Below, one piece after another: positions 1-10,357 of a DNA stretch of 35,138 nt. Under the pieces are notes generated by a model. The model searched no databases. It was not told where the DNA came from and saw only the letters and a list, made by a program, of their open reading frames with translations. The stretch is from the NCBI GenBank assembly GCA_013368515.1, contig JABWCI010000012.1, positions 1-35,138 of the forward strand, written 5' to 3'. A program made the position numbers and the translations under genes. This stretch comes from Candidatus Altimarinota bacterium (GTDB lineage: Bacteria; Patescibacteriota; Gracilibacteria; BD1-5; UBA6164). The stretch's first letter is position 1, and every line of letters starts with the position of its first letter.

Positions 1-105
1 TAATAATTAAATAATAATTTGTAATAATTAAATAATAATTTGTAATAATTAAATAATAATTTGTAATAATTAAATAATAATTTGTAATAATTAAATAATT
101 AATTA
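1..105. repeat. 21-bp AT-only-rich tandem repeat
   Basis: A 21-bp unit, taataattaaataataattt plus g, is repeated head to tail about 4.7 times from the first base of the window, so the array may continue beyond the edge. Copies are identical until the last partial unit decays into taattaac. No spacer structure is present, so it is not a CRISPR array. It lies just upstream of the copper cluster. Its function is unknown; it could be a simple variable-number repeat. Confidence 0.9.
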
Positions 106-138
106 ACATATATATAATTTAAAATTAAATTTTATATT

Positions 139-555
139 TTGAAAAAATTTATTTTACATCTTATATTTACTATATTTATATTTGTAAATTTTAGCCATAA
201 CGCAGTTATGGCTTTTGGTGATGAAATAAGTTTTTCTATGTGAAATCATAACATAGAAATTCAAAATATACCTGATTGTCATAACTCTGATACTAGTGAT
301 TTTGATGATTGTGAAAGTGTATGTTGTTATGAAAAAGATTATACTACAAATAATTCTTTGATTTCAAACTTTAGTCAAAATACAATTAAAAAATATAAAA
401 TAATAATTTCATTTTTTGATATCTGAGTTATAGATAGTCTAGTTTTTGATTGGAATTTTATTTGAGATACTTCTCCACCAGATCCCACTATATCTTTTAA
501 AATACAAGAAAATATATACATAAAATTAGTTTGAAAAACAAAATCAAATACTTAA
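139..555 (+). CDS. small secreted protein, unrecognised
   Basis: 138 residues with no family I recognise. TTG at 139 is chosen as start because the first 25 codons then encode a classic signal peptide: two lysines, a hydrophobic run rich in Ile, Phe and Leu, then an Ala-x-Ala-like end around VMA. An ATG at 211 would remove that signal. The mature part is rich in Asp and Asn and carries several cysteines, including a CESVCC cluster near residue 55. Three TGA codons are read as Gly. It ends at TAA inside the 5' arm of an inverted repeat. Its position before HMA, CopA and oxidase genes suggests an exported metal-related protein, but that is inference from context only. Confidence 0.6.
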
Positions 556-642
556 TAAAAACTATATAAATAAATATAGGCATTTTTTTGTGCCAAAATT
601 CTTTAAAAGAATTTAATATATTTTATATATATAGTTTTTATT
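554..642. other. nested inverted repeat, possible branched RNA element or terminator
   Basis: A perfect 15-bp outer stem (554-568 with 628-642) encloses two smaller hairpins: GGCA/TGCC (579-582 with 591-594) and AATTCTT/AAGAATT (597-603 with 607-613). The result would be a three-way-junction-like RNA. It starts in the stop codon of the small secreted gene and ends 18 nt before the next ATG at 661. It could be a complex terminator or a leader controlling the copper genes. No known riboswitch class is recognised. Confidence 0.5.
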
Positions 643-660
643 TTGTTTAAAATTTAAAAA

Positions 661-1965
661 ATGAAAAAAATAATTCAAATTAAATGAATGCATTGTATAA
701 GTTGTGAGATGCTTTTAGAAAAAGAATTAAAAAATATCAAAGATATAAATCTCATTATGGTAAGCCATAAAAAGGGAATAATGGAGGTAGAATATAAAAC
801 TGAATCAGATTATAAAAAAATTGTTAAAATTATAGAAAAAAATAATTTTAAAGTTATTGAAAATACAAAAAATGAGTTTGATCAAACTAATTTTTTGTTA
901 AATATAATAGCTTTATTATTTGTTGTTATTTTATATATATCAAGTAAATTTATAGATTTTAATTCATATATTCCAAATACAAATAGTATAAATTTTGTAA
1001 GTGCAATTTTTATATGACTTATAGCTAGTTTATCTACTTGTCTTGCTATAACTTGAGGTATTATAATAGGTTTTTCAAAGTATAGTTGAAGTAAAAATAA
1101 TTTTTTATCAGATTTTAAAATACAAACATTTTTTCAAATTTGAAGAATTGTAGGTTTTTTTATATTCTGATGATTATTATGATTATTGTGAAAATCTATT
1201 AGTATAAATTTTACTCTTACTGGTATTTTAACTTTGTTTATATCATTTATTCTTATTTATATATGACTAAATATACTTTGATTATTACCAAGTATCACAA
1301 AATTTGGTATACATATGCCAAAAAGTTTTGTAAATAAGTTTCAAAGTTTTAAAAACCCTAAATATGCTCCTTTTGTTTGAGCTATGACTTTTTTCTTACC
1401 ATGTTGATTTACTCAAACTATGCAATTATTAGCAGTTTCAAGTTGATGATTTTTTACTTGATGACTTGTTATGATGTTTTTTGCTATATGAACTTTACCA
1501 GTTTTATATTCTCTTTGATTAGGATCAAGTTATTTTTTGAATAAGGATTATAAGATTTTGAATAAATTAATCTGAGCTTTGATTATTTTCTTTTGAATTT
1601 TTTCTTTTTCCAATTCATATAAATTAATTGATTTTTTGTTTGTAAAAAATGAAAATACAACAATTGAGTCTATAAATAATTTAAATCAAGAGTTAGAAGA
1701 AATAAATGTTTCTCATAATGGATGGCAAACAGTACCTGTTTTTATAAAATTGAAAGCATGAGGAAATTATAAACTTATTGTAACACCAAGTTCTAATTGA
1801 CTTTGATGTATGTCTACTCAAGCTATACCAAGACTATCAAATAAAGTTTCTTATGTAAAATCGGGGGTTCCAATTATCTATGAAATTTACAATGCAAAGC
1901 CATGAAAATATGACATAGTTTGTGCTAGTATGTGAATGACTCAATGACAAATAATAATTGAATAA
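661..1965 (+). CDS. HMA - DsbD/TauE-like membrane - cupredoxin protein, copper handling
   Basis: 434 residues with three parts. Residues 1-65 form a heavy-metal-associated domain with the GMHCISC metal-binding motif (Cys12, Cys15). The middle has at least six hydrophobic helices of the DsbD_2/sulfite-exporter-like family, including a conserved FLPCGFTQTMQ segment. After a Glu/Asn-rich linker, about 85 C-terminal residues look like a cupredoxin, with a GCMST Cys-Met stretch and a VCASMGMTQG copper-site-like segment before the end. Such fusions are known near copper export genes; moving copper from the cytosolic HMA head to an outside cupredoxin is the likely role. Many conserved glycines are TGA. 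The copper ATPase follows 162 bp downstream on the same strand. Confidence 0.8.
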
Positions 1966-1994
1966 AAATTATTAGAAAACACGGAATAATTCAA

Positions 1995-2018
1995 AAATGT
2001 TAAATTTTTTTAACATTT
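1995..2018 (+). terminator. hairpin between the HMA protein and copA genes (weak terminator)
   Basis: A perfect 10-bp stem (1995-2004 with 2009-2018) with a TTTT loop lies 30 nt after the preceding stop. No long T run follows, so termination may be partial. A second small hairpin, GCCTT/AAGGC, lies at 2058-2070. The rest of 1966-2127 contains no gene. Confidence 0.4.
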
Positions 2019-2127
2019 CATTTCGTAAATAAAATCTAAAAATTATTTCAAAACTCGCCTTTTCAAGGCTTTAACAGTTGAAACATTTGTTTATTAATTT
2101 AAAAATTATTTATATTAAATAAAAAAT

Positions 2128-5100
2128 ATGCAAAAAAAATTTATTATAAAAAAAATGACTTGTGCAAGTTGTGTAAATTTAAATCAAAATGCAATAAAAA
2201 ATTTACCATGAGTTAAACAAGTTAGTATAAACTTGGCTACAAATATAGCCAATGTAGAATTTGATGAAAATCTAGTTGATTTTTTAAGAATAAAAAAAGA
2301 AATAGAATCTAATTGATTTGAAGTAGAAGAAAATATAAAAACTAATAAAAATAAAGAATCTGAAACAAGATATTTTAAATTATTTTTAGGATCACTTATT
2401 TTTTCTATTCCTGTTTTTTCAATGATGTTTGGTGATTATATGATTTGAAAAACATTTTTATGAGTTGATTTATTGATGTATATTTACTCTATTTTATCAG
2501 CTATTGTAGTTTTTATATTTTGATATCATTTTCATATTTGAGCTTTTAAATCATTGTTAAAATTACATTTTAATATGGATTCATTAGTATCACTTTGAAC
2601 ATTAACAGCATTTATTTATTCTTTTATTGTTATGTTTTTAGGTTGATATGTAGTATATTTTGAAGCAGCAGTAGCAATAATAACTCTTATAAATTTAGGG
2701 AAATATTTAGAAGCAAAAGCTAAAGCAAGAGCATGAGATGCTATTTCAAAATTACTTGAATTATGAGTAAAAAAAGCTTATGTTTTAAGTTGATTAAAAG
2801 TTATAGAAAAAAATATAGATGATGTTTTAGTTTGAGAAGTTGTAATTGTAAAATCATGAGAAAAGATACCACTTGATTGAACTATTTTGACATGAAGTGC
2901 AAATATAGATGAATCAATGTTAACATGAGAAAGTTTACCTGTTTATAAAGAAGTATGAAGTGAATGTTTTGGTTCTACTATAAATTTAGATTGAAATATA
3001 AATGTCAAAGTAACTAAGACAAATTCTAATTGAACTTTGGCAAATATTATAAAAATGGTTGAACAAGCTCAAACTTCAAAAGCACCAATTGAACATTTAG
3101 CAGATAAAATTTCATGAATTTTTGTACCAGTTATTATAGTTATTTCTATTTTAACTTTTACTTTTTGGTTTTTTATTACAGGCGATATTAGTATATCAAT
3201 TATTAGATCAGTAGCAGTTTTGGTTATAGCTTGTCCTTGTGCTCTTTGACTTGCCACACCAACAGCAATTATGGTATGAACATGAGTTTGAGCAAAAAAT
3301 GGTATACTTATAAAAAATGCTGAAACTTTGGAAAAAGCAGGTAAATTAGATGTAATTGTTTTTGATAAAACAGGAACTCTTACAAATTGAAAACCTGAAG
3401 TTACAGATATAATTAATTTTACAAAAGATAGAGAAGTTTTTATATCAATTTCAAAATCATTATCTATATTATCTAATCATCCATTATCAAAAGCTATATC
3501 AAATTATGATTCCAAAAATGAAATTTATAAAGTAAATAATTTTGAGGAAATAAGAGGAAAATGAATAATCTGAGAAATAAATTGAGAAAAAATTAGATTA
3601 TGAAATAAAAAATTGTTTGAAAATATAAGTGATGAAATAAAATTTCAAATTGAAAAACTTACAGAATCTTGAAAAACACCAATTATAATATGAAATGAAG
3701 ATGAAATTTTTGGTATTATTTGATTACTTGATTTACCAAAATCTTGAGTTATTGAAACTATTAAAAAGATTCATGAAAAAGGTATAAAGGTAATTATGTT
3801 AACTTGAGATACAAAAAAAACAGCAGAATTTATATGAAAAGATATATGAATTGATAATATATTTTCTGAAGTTATGCCAGAAGATAAATTAAATGTAATA
3901 ATTTCTTTACAAAAAGAATGAAAAAAAGTTGCTTTTGTATGAGATGGTATAAATGATGCTCCAGCATTATCTCAAGCTGATTTGTCAATAGCTATGTGAA
4001 CTTGAAGCGATATTGCTATTGAATCAAGTGATATAGTTTTAGTAAAATGAAATTTAGAAAAAGTAATTCAAGCAATTGAATTATCAAGGGAAACACTTTT
4101 TGTAATTAAACAAAATTTATTTTGGGCTTTTATTTATAATATTATAGGTATTCCTTTGGCTATTTTTTGATTATTAAATCCTATATTTGCAAGTTTTGCT
4201 ATGAGTATGAGTAGTGTAAGTGTAGTTAGTAATAGTTTGAGATTAAAGAGGTTTAATACTTGAAATAGTTTAAAGAAAATTATTTTTATAATTATATTAT
4301 TTTTAAGTTTAATATTTTGATTTTTATTTTCTTTAAAAATTAATAACCAATTAATTGAAGAAAAAGTTTATGTTGCATTAGAATGAGAATGAAAAGTTAA
4401 GGTTATTGATTCATTAAATAAAAAAGTAGTTAAAACTATTAATTTAGCTGAAATAAAAAATTGAAAAAAAATATTATTTATGGCTCATAATATTCAAGTT
4501 TCTCCAGATGGGAAAAGTGTTTGGGTTACTGCAAATGTGATGAGAGATGAGAATAATAAAAAAATAGAAAAAGAAAAAATATTGGATCAAGTTATAGTTA
4601 TAAATCCAACTACAGATAAAATAATAAAAAGAATTCCTATAGATTATGATACTCATTTAGCTCATATTGTAATATCATCGAAAAATGATAAAGCATATGT
4701 GGCATTACAAGAGAAATGAGAATTATATATTATAAATACTTCTAATTATAATATAGAAGAAAAAATTAGTCTTTGAGATTGAAGTTGACCTCATGGTTTA
4801 AGATTATCAAATGATGATTCTAAAATTTTTATTGCATTGTTAGATTGAAAGGGATTTTTAATTTTTGATATAATATCAAAACAAATAGAAAAAATATGAT
4901 TTGATAGTTGAGTTGTGCAAACTGCTATTTCTAAAAATTGAAAGTATGCATTTGCTACATTATATAGTTCTAAACAAATATTAGTTTATGATATAGAAAC
5001 AGCTAAAACAAATTTAATTGATTTACCAAAAGAATCAAAGTGACCTGTTCAAATATATGCAACTCCAGATTCTAAATATTTATATATTGCTGATCAATGA

Positions 5101-5364
5101 TATTATTTTGATAAGGAAAAAAATAATTTAGTTTATAGATTAAATATTTCTGATTTAATTATAGATTCATCTATAGAAGTCTGATTAGCTCCACATTGAA
5201 TAGTTATTGATAGTAATTGAAAATATTCTTATGTTACAAATTTACTTAGTGATGATATTTCAATAATTGATATTTCTCTTTGAAAAGAAATATGAAAAAT
5301 AAAAGTTTGAAAGATGCCAAATGGAATAAGTGTATGGAATAAAAATTTTTGATGAACAAAATAA
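2128..5364 (+). CDS. copA: CopA-type Cu(+) P1B ATPase fused to a C-terminal beta-propeller
   Basis: 1078 residues in a single frame without TAA or TAG. Residues 1-70 are an HMA domain with MTCASC (10-15). The P1B ATPase core follows: TGES actuator motif near 266, CPC ion-binding motif at 369-371, DKTGT phosphorylation site with Asp413, an [11 protein letters not shown] motif, GDGIND at 605-610, and the [15 protein letters not shown] copper-site helix that normally ends CopA. Here the chain continues into an extra hydrophobic helix (about 715-735), then about 340 residues of YVTN/lactonase-like propeller with repeated SPDGK-, SNDDSK- and PDSKY-type motifs. CopA C-termini are cytoplasmic, so the extra helix should place the propeller outside the cell. 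The gene pumps copper out; the propeller's role is unknown. The multicopper oxidase follows 21 nt later. Confidence 0.9.
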
Positions 5365-5385
5365 TTTATTTATTAATTAAATAAT

Positions 5386-7023
5386 ATGAAAAATAACATT
5401 AACAATGCTATAAAAATAATTTTGTTTTCTATTTCTTTATTAGTTATATTTTATTATATATCAATGTGGTGAGCTAACTATTTTCACTCAAATATGATGA
5501 ATATGAATAGTTCTGTAAATAATAAAACAATATCTAGTAATGAGCTTATTTATTGACAAAATATAGAAGCAATAGATGAAAAAAAGCAAGAAATAGTTAA
5601 TTTAAAAGAAGGGGATAATTATACAATTGAAATAGTTAAAGTTAAAAAAATGATTTGAAATAAAGAGGTAGAAATGCTTTCTTATAATTGAAGTATCCCA
5701 GGTCCAATAATAAAAACAAAAGTTTGAACAAAAGCAAAAATTACAATTGTAAATAAAGTTTCTGATTTAGAAACAACTCTTCATTCACATGGTCTTAGGC
5801 TTAGTGATATGTTTGATTGAGTAGTTAAAGATATGATGTGAAAACAAGATCCAATAAAATATGGAGATAGTTTTACATATGAACTTAGTTTTCCAGATGA
5901 GTGAGTTTTTTGGTATCATCCTCATTTGAGAGAAGATATACAACAAGAATTATGACTTTATTGAAATTATATAGTAGAACCGATTTGAGAGGAAACTAGA
6001 AATTTTGTAAATCGTGAATGACCAATCATTTTAGATGATATTTTACTTAATGGAAATAAAGTAAAACCTTTTTATAAAGATTTTACAAATTATGTTTTGA
6101 TGTGAAGATTTTGAAATACTATGTTTATAAATGGTAGTTCTGATTATGAATTTAATATGAAATCTGGTGAAGTTGTCAGAGCATATGTAACAAATACAGC
6201 AAATACAAGAGTTTTTAATTTAAAAATTCCTTGAATTAAAATGAAATTAATTTGAAGTGATATTTGAAAATATGAAGAAGAAAGTTTTATAGATAATTTA
6301 ATTATTTCTCCTTGAGAAAGATATATTGTTGATTTATATTCTCCAAAATCATGAATTTTTGAGATATTAAATTCAACACCAGATGAAGATATAACTTTAT
6401 GAAAAATTAATGTTTCTAGTGAAAAAGTAGAAATATCTTTTAAAGATAAATTTGAAACTTTAAATATAAATGAAGTTGTAAAAAAAGATATAGAAAATTA
6501 TAGACAATATTTTTCAAAAGAAGTTGATAAAAATTTAGCTCTAGAATTATGAAATGTTGGTAAAAAATGATGAATTGATGAAAGTGATATGTGAATGATG
6601 TGATGACATATGATTTGAGATAATGAAGAAATTGAGTGGGAAGATAATATGCCAATGATGAATAAAGAATCAACTTCTCTAAATTATGAATGGAAGATAA
6701 TTGATGAGGATACAAAAAAGGAAAATATGGATATAAATTGGCAATTTAAAAAAGGTGATATTGTAAAAATTCGTATTGAAAATAAAAAAGATTGAGCTCA
6801 TCCTATGCAACATCCTTTTCATCTTCACGGACAAAGATTTTTAGTATTAGAAAGAAATGGAGAAAAACAAACAAATCTTGTTTGGAAAGATACTGTTTTA
6901 ATAAAAACATGAGAAAATATAGAGATATTGGCTGATATGAGTAATCCTTGAGAATGGATGGCTCATTGCCACATATCAGAACATTTATTTTCAGGTATGA
7001 TGATGCATTTCAGTGTTAAATAA
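5386..7023 (+). CDS. multicopper oxidase (CueO/laccase-like), secreted
   Basis: 545 residues with an N-terminal membrane anchor or signal (about 8-28). All four copper motifs are present: HSHG with His133 and His135, WYHPH with His178 and His180, HPFHLHG with His476, His479 and His481, and HCHISEH with His527, Cys528, His529 and His533 plus the axial Met538. A Met/Gly-rich insertion (MGMMGGHM and NMPMM near 405-425) resembles the methionine-rich loops of CueO-type cuprous oxidases. The likely reaction is oxidation of Cu(I) or other substrates with reduction of O2 to water outside the cytoplasm. It lies 21 nt behind copA and ends at a strong terminator, so it closes the copper operon. Confidence 0.9.
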
Positions 7024-7024
7024 T

Positions 7025-7052
7025 AAAAAACTCGCACATGTGCGAGTTTTTT
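7025..7052. terminator. strong bidirectional terminator after the copper operon
   Basis: A perfect palindrome centred on CTCGCACA/TGTGCGAG (7031-7046) is flanked by A6 and T6 runs. It serves the oxidase gene on the plus strand and the convergent 66-residue gene on the minus strand. Confidence 0.9.
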
Positions 7053-7061
7053 CTTTCAGTT

Positions 7062-7265
7062 GAATCACTTTATCAAGCCTTGAGACTTGCAAAATTCCTC
7101 GACTGTCATTTTTGAAACAAAGCTTCCAGAATTGGTATAGATTTTTCCATCTCCACCAACCCTATAACCAGTTTCATTCCCATCAAGATAGATCTTGTTT
7201 CCATGACCAACCTTGAGTTTTACATAAGCACCATTGGGCTTATATACCATTTTTTCCCAGCTCAT
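7062..7265 (-). CDS. small protein in canonical genetic code (TGA stop), probably acquired
   Basis: 66 residues (MSWEKMVYKPNGAYVKLKVG at the N-terminus); no family recognised. It differs from every neighbour. All ten glycines are GGN, none TGA, and codons are more GC-rich. A strong Shine-Dalgarno, AGGAGG, sits before the ATG, whereas most genes here lack one. The apparent end is TGA at 7062-7064, with a second in-frame TGA two codons later and a terminator directly after. Read with UGA = Gly, the frame would run through the terminator and about 120 codons into antisense of the oxidase gene, which is implausible. Its promoter, gene and terminator form a closed unit between two native terminators. 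It may not be made correctly in this host. The alternative is that the true product is a read-through protein. Confidence 0.7.
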
Positions 7266-7297
7266 TTTTGCCTCCTGTATAAAAATTAGCCATATAT

Positions 7298-7326
7298 ATT
7301 ATAAAATATTAATATTATTATGTCAA
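7298..7326 (-). promoter_or_regulatory. perfect sigma70 promoter of the canonical-code gene
   Basis: On the minus strand TTGACA (7321-7326) and TATAAT (7298-7303) are separated by exactly 17 bp. This is full consensus and the best promoter in the window. It lies 33 bp before the ATG at 7265, with AGGAGG between. Confidence 0.85.
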
Positions 7327-7330
7327 ATTT

Positions 7331-7364
7331 AAAAGAGTAAGAAATTTTAATTTCTTACTCTTTT
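7331..7364. terminator. terminator at the end of the zinc operon
   Basis: A perfect 15-bp stem (7331-7345 with 7350-7364) with a TTTA loop. The stop codon of znuB (7347-7349) lies in the loop and the last znuB codons form one arm, so the coding end and terminator overlap. Confidence 0.85.
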
Positions 7365-8150
7365 ATTTATCAGTGCCATTATGAAAAATATTATTAATAT
7401 CAAAACTATTGTTGCAGAGCTAGATGTTCATAAAAAATATGAAGAAAAAAGTCATATTATTACACTTAGTATAGAAAAAATTAGAGAACATATAAATACT
7501 TTTTTTAAGCTGTTTGATACTATTTTTGCTGTATTAACTGGTATTATTAAAAAAGCTCAAATAAGCATTATTCAAAACATTTTTATACTTATAGCTATAA
7601 ATAGTGATAGTATTATAAGAAAAGATATGTTGTAAATTGATGTATTTATTCATATAGATTTTGCTATATCTTCGTTTATTATTATACTTAAAAACTTGTC
7701 TTTAAATATAAAAAATAGTATATATATTATAATTGCAAAAATACTTAAAATAATTAAATCGGATTTATTTATAAAAAGTATATTTCAAAATAAAAAATTA
7801 TTTATATCTAGAGTCAGATTTCAAATAAATCAAAGTGTAAAAATACCTCCAGCAATTCCTGCTTGTGAAATTATTTCTTTTGTTGATTCACTAGTTATAT
7901 ATTTTGTTTTTTCTATAAAATAAATTAAAAAGCTTCAAATTATAGCAAATATAAATGCAAATAAATAATAATCTTTATTCATAAGTAGGGAAACAGCAAC
8001 TCATAAAAACAAAAAATTTGCTATACTATGAGTTATATTTGCTTCTTTTCTCATCACTATAAAAACTCACAAAATAGAGGCTATTAGTGATATAATTATT
8101 CAAGACAATAGAGCATTTTGAAAAAAATTGTATTGTAATATTTCAAACAT
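7347..8150 (-). CDS. znuB: zinc/manganese ABC transporter permease
   Basis: 267 residues of the ABC-3 permease family. It is almost entirely hydrophobic, with about eight membrane helices. The KIVSNS stretch after the IGAFLIIPVNTA helix matches the usual coupling-helix region of ZnuB/MntB proteins. TGA serves as Gly at many positions. It is the last gene of the regulator-znuA-znuC-znuB operon, 2 nt after znuC, and would form the membrane channel moving Zn(2+), or possibly Mn(2+), into the cytoplasm. Its stop is buried in the terminator hairpin. Confidence 0.85.
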
Positions 8151-8152
8151 AT

Positions 8153-8902
8153 TTATTTATTATGATTAGTTTTATCGTGAGGGTTGTGTTTATAAGGTAG
8201 AGTATATTTACCAAAAATACTTTCTGTTATTTTATTTGCTGAAACTTCAAGTGGACTTCAATGACAACAAAAATTATTTTCATGCAAGCAAATAACTTTG
8301 TCACTATTTTTATATACTAGTTTTATATTGTGAGAAACAAGTATGATAGATATCTTAGGGAAAATAACTTTTACTTCTTTTATTATTTCATAAAAAATTT
8401 CTTCTCAAATTATATCAATTCAAGCAGTTGGTTCATCAAGTAAAATCAAGTCAGGTTTATTTAGTAAAGCTGAAATAATAAGTACTTTTTGAAATTCTCA
8501 ACCACTTAGAGAAGCTATATTTTTTTCAAATAAGTTTTCACTATTAAACTTTTTTAGATAAGAAATTATATTTTCTTTTGTTGTTTTTGGATTATATATT
8601 TTTATAAATTCTGATACCAAAATAGGAAAAGTCTTGTCTAAACTTATCTTTTGAGGTACATAAGAAAGTTTTTTATAATTTTTAATTATTTTTCAACTAT
8701 CTATTTTTTGTATTCAAGCAATTACTTTTAAAAGAGTAGATTTTCCACTTCAATTCATTCAAATTATGCTTAATATTTCTCAAGATAACACTCAAAAACT
8801 TATGTCTTTTAAGACATAAGTTTTTTTGTTATCATAAGATAAACTTACATTTTCTAATTTTAATATTTCTTCTAGGGTATTAACCTTCTCTTTATTATTC
8901 AT
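8153..8902 (-). CDS. znuC: zinc/manganese ABC transporter ATP-binding protein
   Basis: 249 residues with a complete ABC ATPase: Walker A GMNGSGKST, Q-loop VPQK, signature LSGGE, Walker B LILLDEP and the switch histidine in LVSHN. Several glycines in these motifs, including one in the signature, are encoded by TGA. The C-terminus is His-rich (HNPHDKTNHNK), common in metal-transport ATPases. It overlaps the end of znuA by 8 nt and is followed by znuB after 2 nt, so the three are translationally linked. Confidence 0.9.
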
Positions 8903-9842
8903 AGATTTTTTCTAGAGATAAAAGATTGTTTTTATAGTTTTCTATATAACCATTTTTACTTATATCAGAACCAAGAGGGTTAAGTATAAGTATTTCTAGA
9001 TTATACTCATTTGCAAGTTTTTGTAAATTAGAATCACTTAATTGAGGTTCTTTGTATGCAATTTTTACTCAATGTAGTTTTATTTCATCAATTAATTCTT
9101 TCATTTCATTACTATTTGGATCATCTAAAACAGATTTTTGAAATATTACTCTTTTACTAGAATCAATTCATAGATCTTCAAATAAATAATTGTAAGCATC
9201 GTGAAATATTATAAATTCACTTTGGTTTTTACCATTTGTTTTAATTAAAAAATCATTTTTTACTTTTTCTAATTCATCTTTTAAAGAAGCTAAATTATTT
9301 TCAAAATAAGATTTATTGTCAGGACTTAATTCACTTAATTTTGTAGTAATTTTTTCAGCAATAATTATTGCATTTTTTGCACCATTCCAAATATGAGGAT
9401 CAACAGAGTGAGTTTCTTCTGTATGATTTTCTTCTTCGTCATGGTATTCATCTTCATGTCATTTTTCTTCATGACTATGTTCAACTCATTTTATTAATTC
9501 TATTCACTCAGAAACCACTAATTTATCTTTATTTGAAATAGCTTTATTTAAAAATGCATCTATATGGTCTAGATTTAGATATATTATTAGATCTGATTTT
9601 TCTATGTCTATCATTTGAGCTGGTTTCAAATCATAACCATGAGGACTAACTCAAGCTGGAACCAAAGAATTTATTTCTACAAAATCTCCACCTATATAAT
9701 TAGTTAGGGAAGCAAGAGGTATAATAGAAGTTTGTATTTTTATTTTTGAATTAACTTCTTCTTTATTTATTATTTGATTATCTTGTTTTGTACAAGAAAA
9801 AAGCATAAAAAATGCTATAAACAATATCGTTATTTTTTTCAT
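8895..9842 (-). CDS. znuA: zinc-binding lipoprotein of ABC transporter
   Basis: 315 residues. The signal ends in a lipobox with Cys17 (LFSC). The family is the ZnuA/TroA metal-binding proteins: SPHGY gives the first His ligand (His68) and DPHIW the second (His150). Between them is a His/Glu-rich loop (about 121-146) with eight histidines, the hallmark of zinc-specific ZnuA rather than manganese-binding relatives. A later FHDAY segment matches the third ligand. ATG at 9842 gives the best signal peptide; an in-frame upstream ATG at 9872 would add ten unneeded residues. It delivers Zn(2+) to ZnuB. Confidence 0.9.
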
Positions 9843-9859
9843 ATTTTTAAAATTAATTA

Positions 9860-10258
9860 TTAATTTAAACAATTTTTACAAGTTCCAATAACTCATATAC
9901 TATGAGATTTTATTTCAAATCACATTTTTTTCGCTTCAGCAAATATTTTTTTACATATATCATTTGAATGAAAAATAATTATAGAGTTACATTTACAACA
10001 CTTCATATGTTCATGGTGATGCTCACTATCATTTAACTCATAACTCATTATATTGTCTCATAAATCAAGTTTTCTTATTATTCAAAGACTCAAAAAAAGA
10101 TTCAAAGTTCTGAAAACACTAGATCTTCATATATCTTCAAAATTATCCATTATATCATTATATGTAAAAATGTGTTTTGTTTTAAGAAAATCAAAAATAG
10201 CTACTCTTTCAGGAGTTACTCTGTTTTGTTTCTCTCTCAATATTTTTTCAATATCCAT
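9860..10258 (-). CDS. zur: Fur-family metalloregulator, probably Zur
   Basis: 132 residues, the usual length for Fur/Zur/PerR. The N-terminal winged helix is recognisable from RVTPERVAIFDFL, and the GRSSVFRTL recognition helix starts with a TGA-coded Gly. The dimerisation half carries the HHHEHMKCCKC metal and structural zinc site and a second CKNC pair at the C-terminus. It is the first gene of an operon with znuA, znuC and znuB, which points to zinc sensing. Because it is the only Fur-family gene in the window, it could also be the protein that reads the Fur-like palindrome at 12816. Confidence 0.85.
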
Positions 10259-10289
10259 ATTATAGAGACTTAGTATCAATAAAGTATAT

Positions 10290-10318
10290 TTATAATAATA
10301 AAAAATCTTTTTTGTCAA
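10290..10318 (-). promoter_or_regulatory. promoter of the zur-znuACB operon
   Basis: On the minus strand TTGACA (10313-10318) is followed after 17 bp by TTATAA (10290-10295), about 30 bp before the regulator ATG. I see no clear Zur-type palindrome over it. Confidence 0.65.
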
Positions 10319-10331
10319 AGAGAAAAATAAA

Positions 10332-10357
10332 AAAAGATAAGTTTTATCTTATCTTTT
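10332..10357 (-). terminator. terminator of the Na/Pi cotransporter gene
   Basis: AAAAGATAAG (10332-10341) pairs perfectly with CTTATCTTTT (10348-10357). On the minus strand it is followed by a U-rich run. The stop codon of the gene lies in the stem. Confidence 0.8.

Noticed and set aside
1-105. Repeat array at the window start as a CRISPR
   Set aside because: Units are contiguous 21-mers without spacers and no cas gene is present.
2128-5364. TGA read as tryptophan (mycoplasma-type code)
   Set aside because: TGA falls on invariant glycines (GDGIND, TGES, CPCALG, ABC signature LSGGE), and TGG is still used for Trp in the same genes.
6440-6715. Minus-strand ORF of 91 codons
   Set aside because: Antisense to the multicopper oxidase; composition is that of a reversed AT-rich coding strand.
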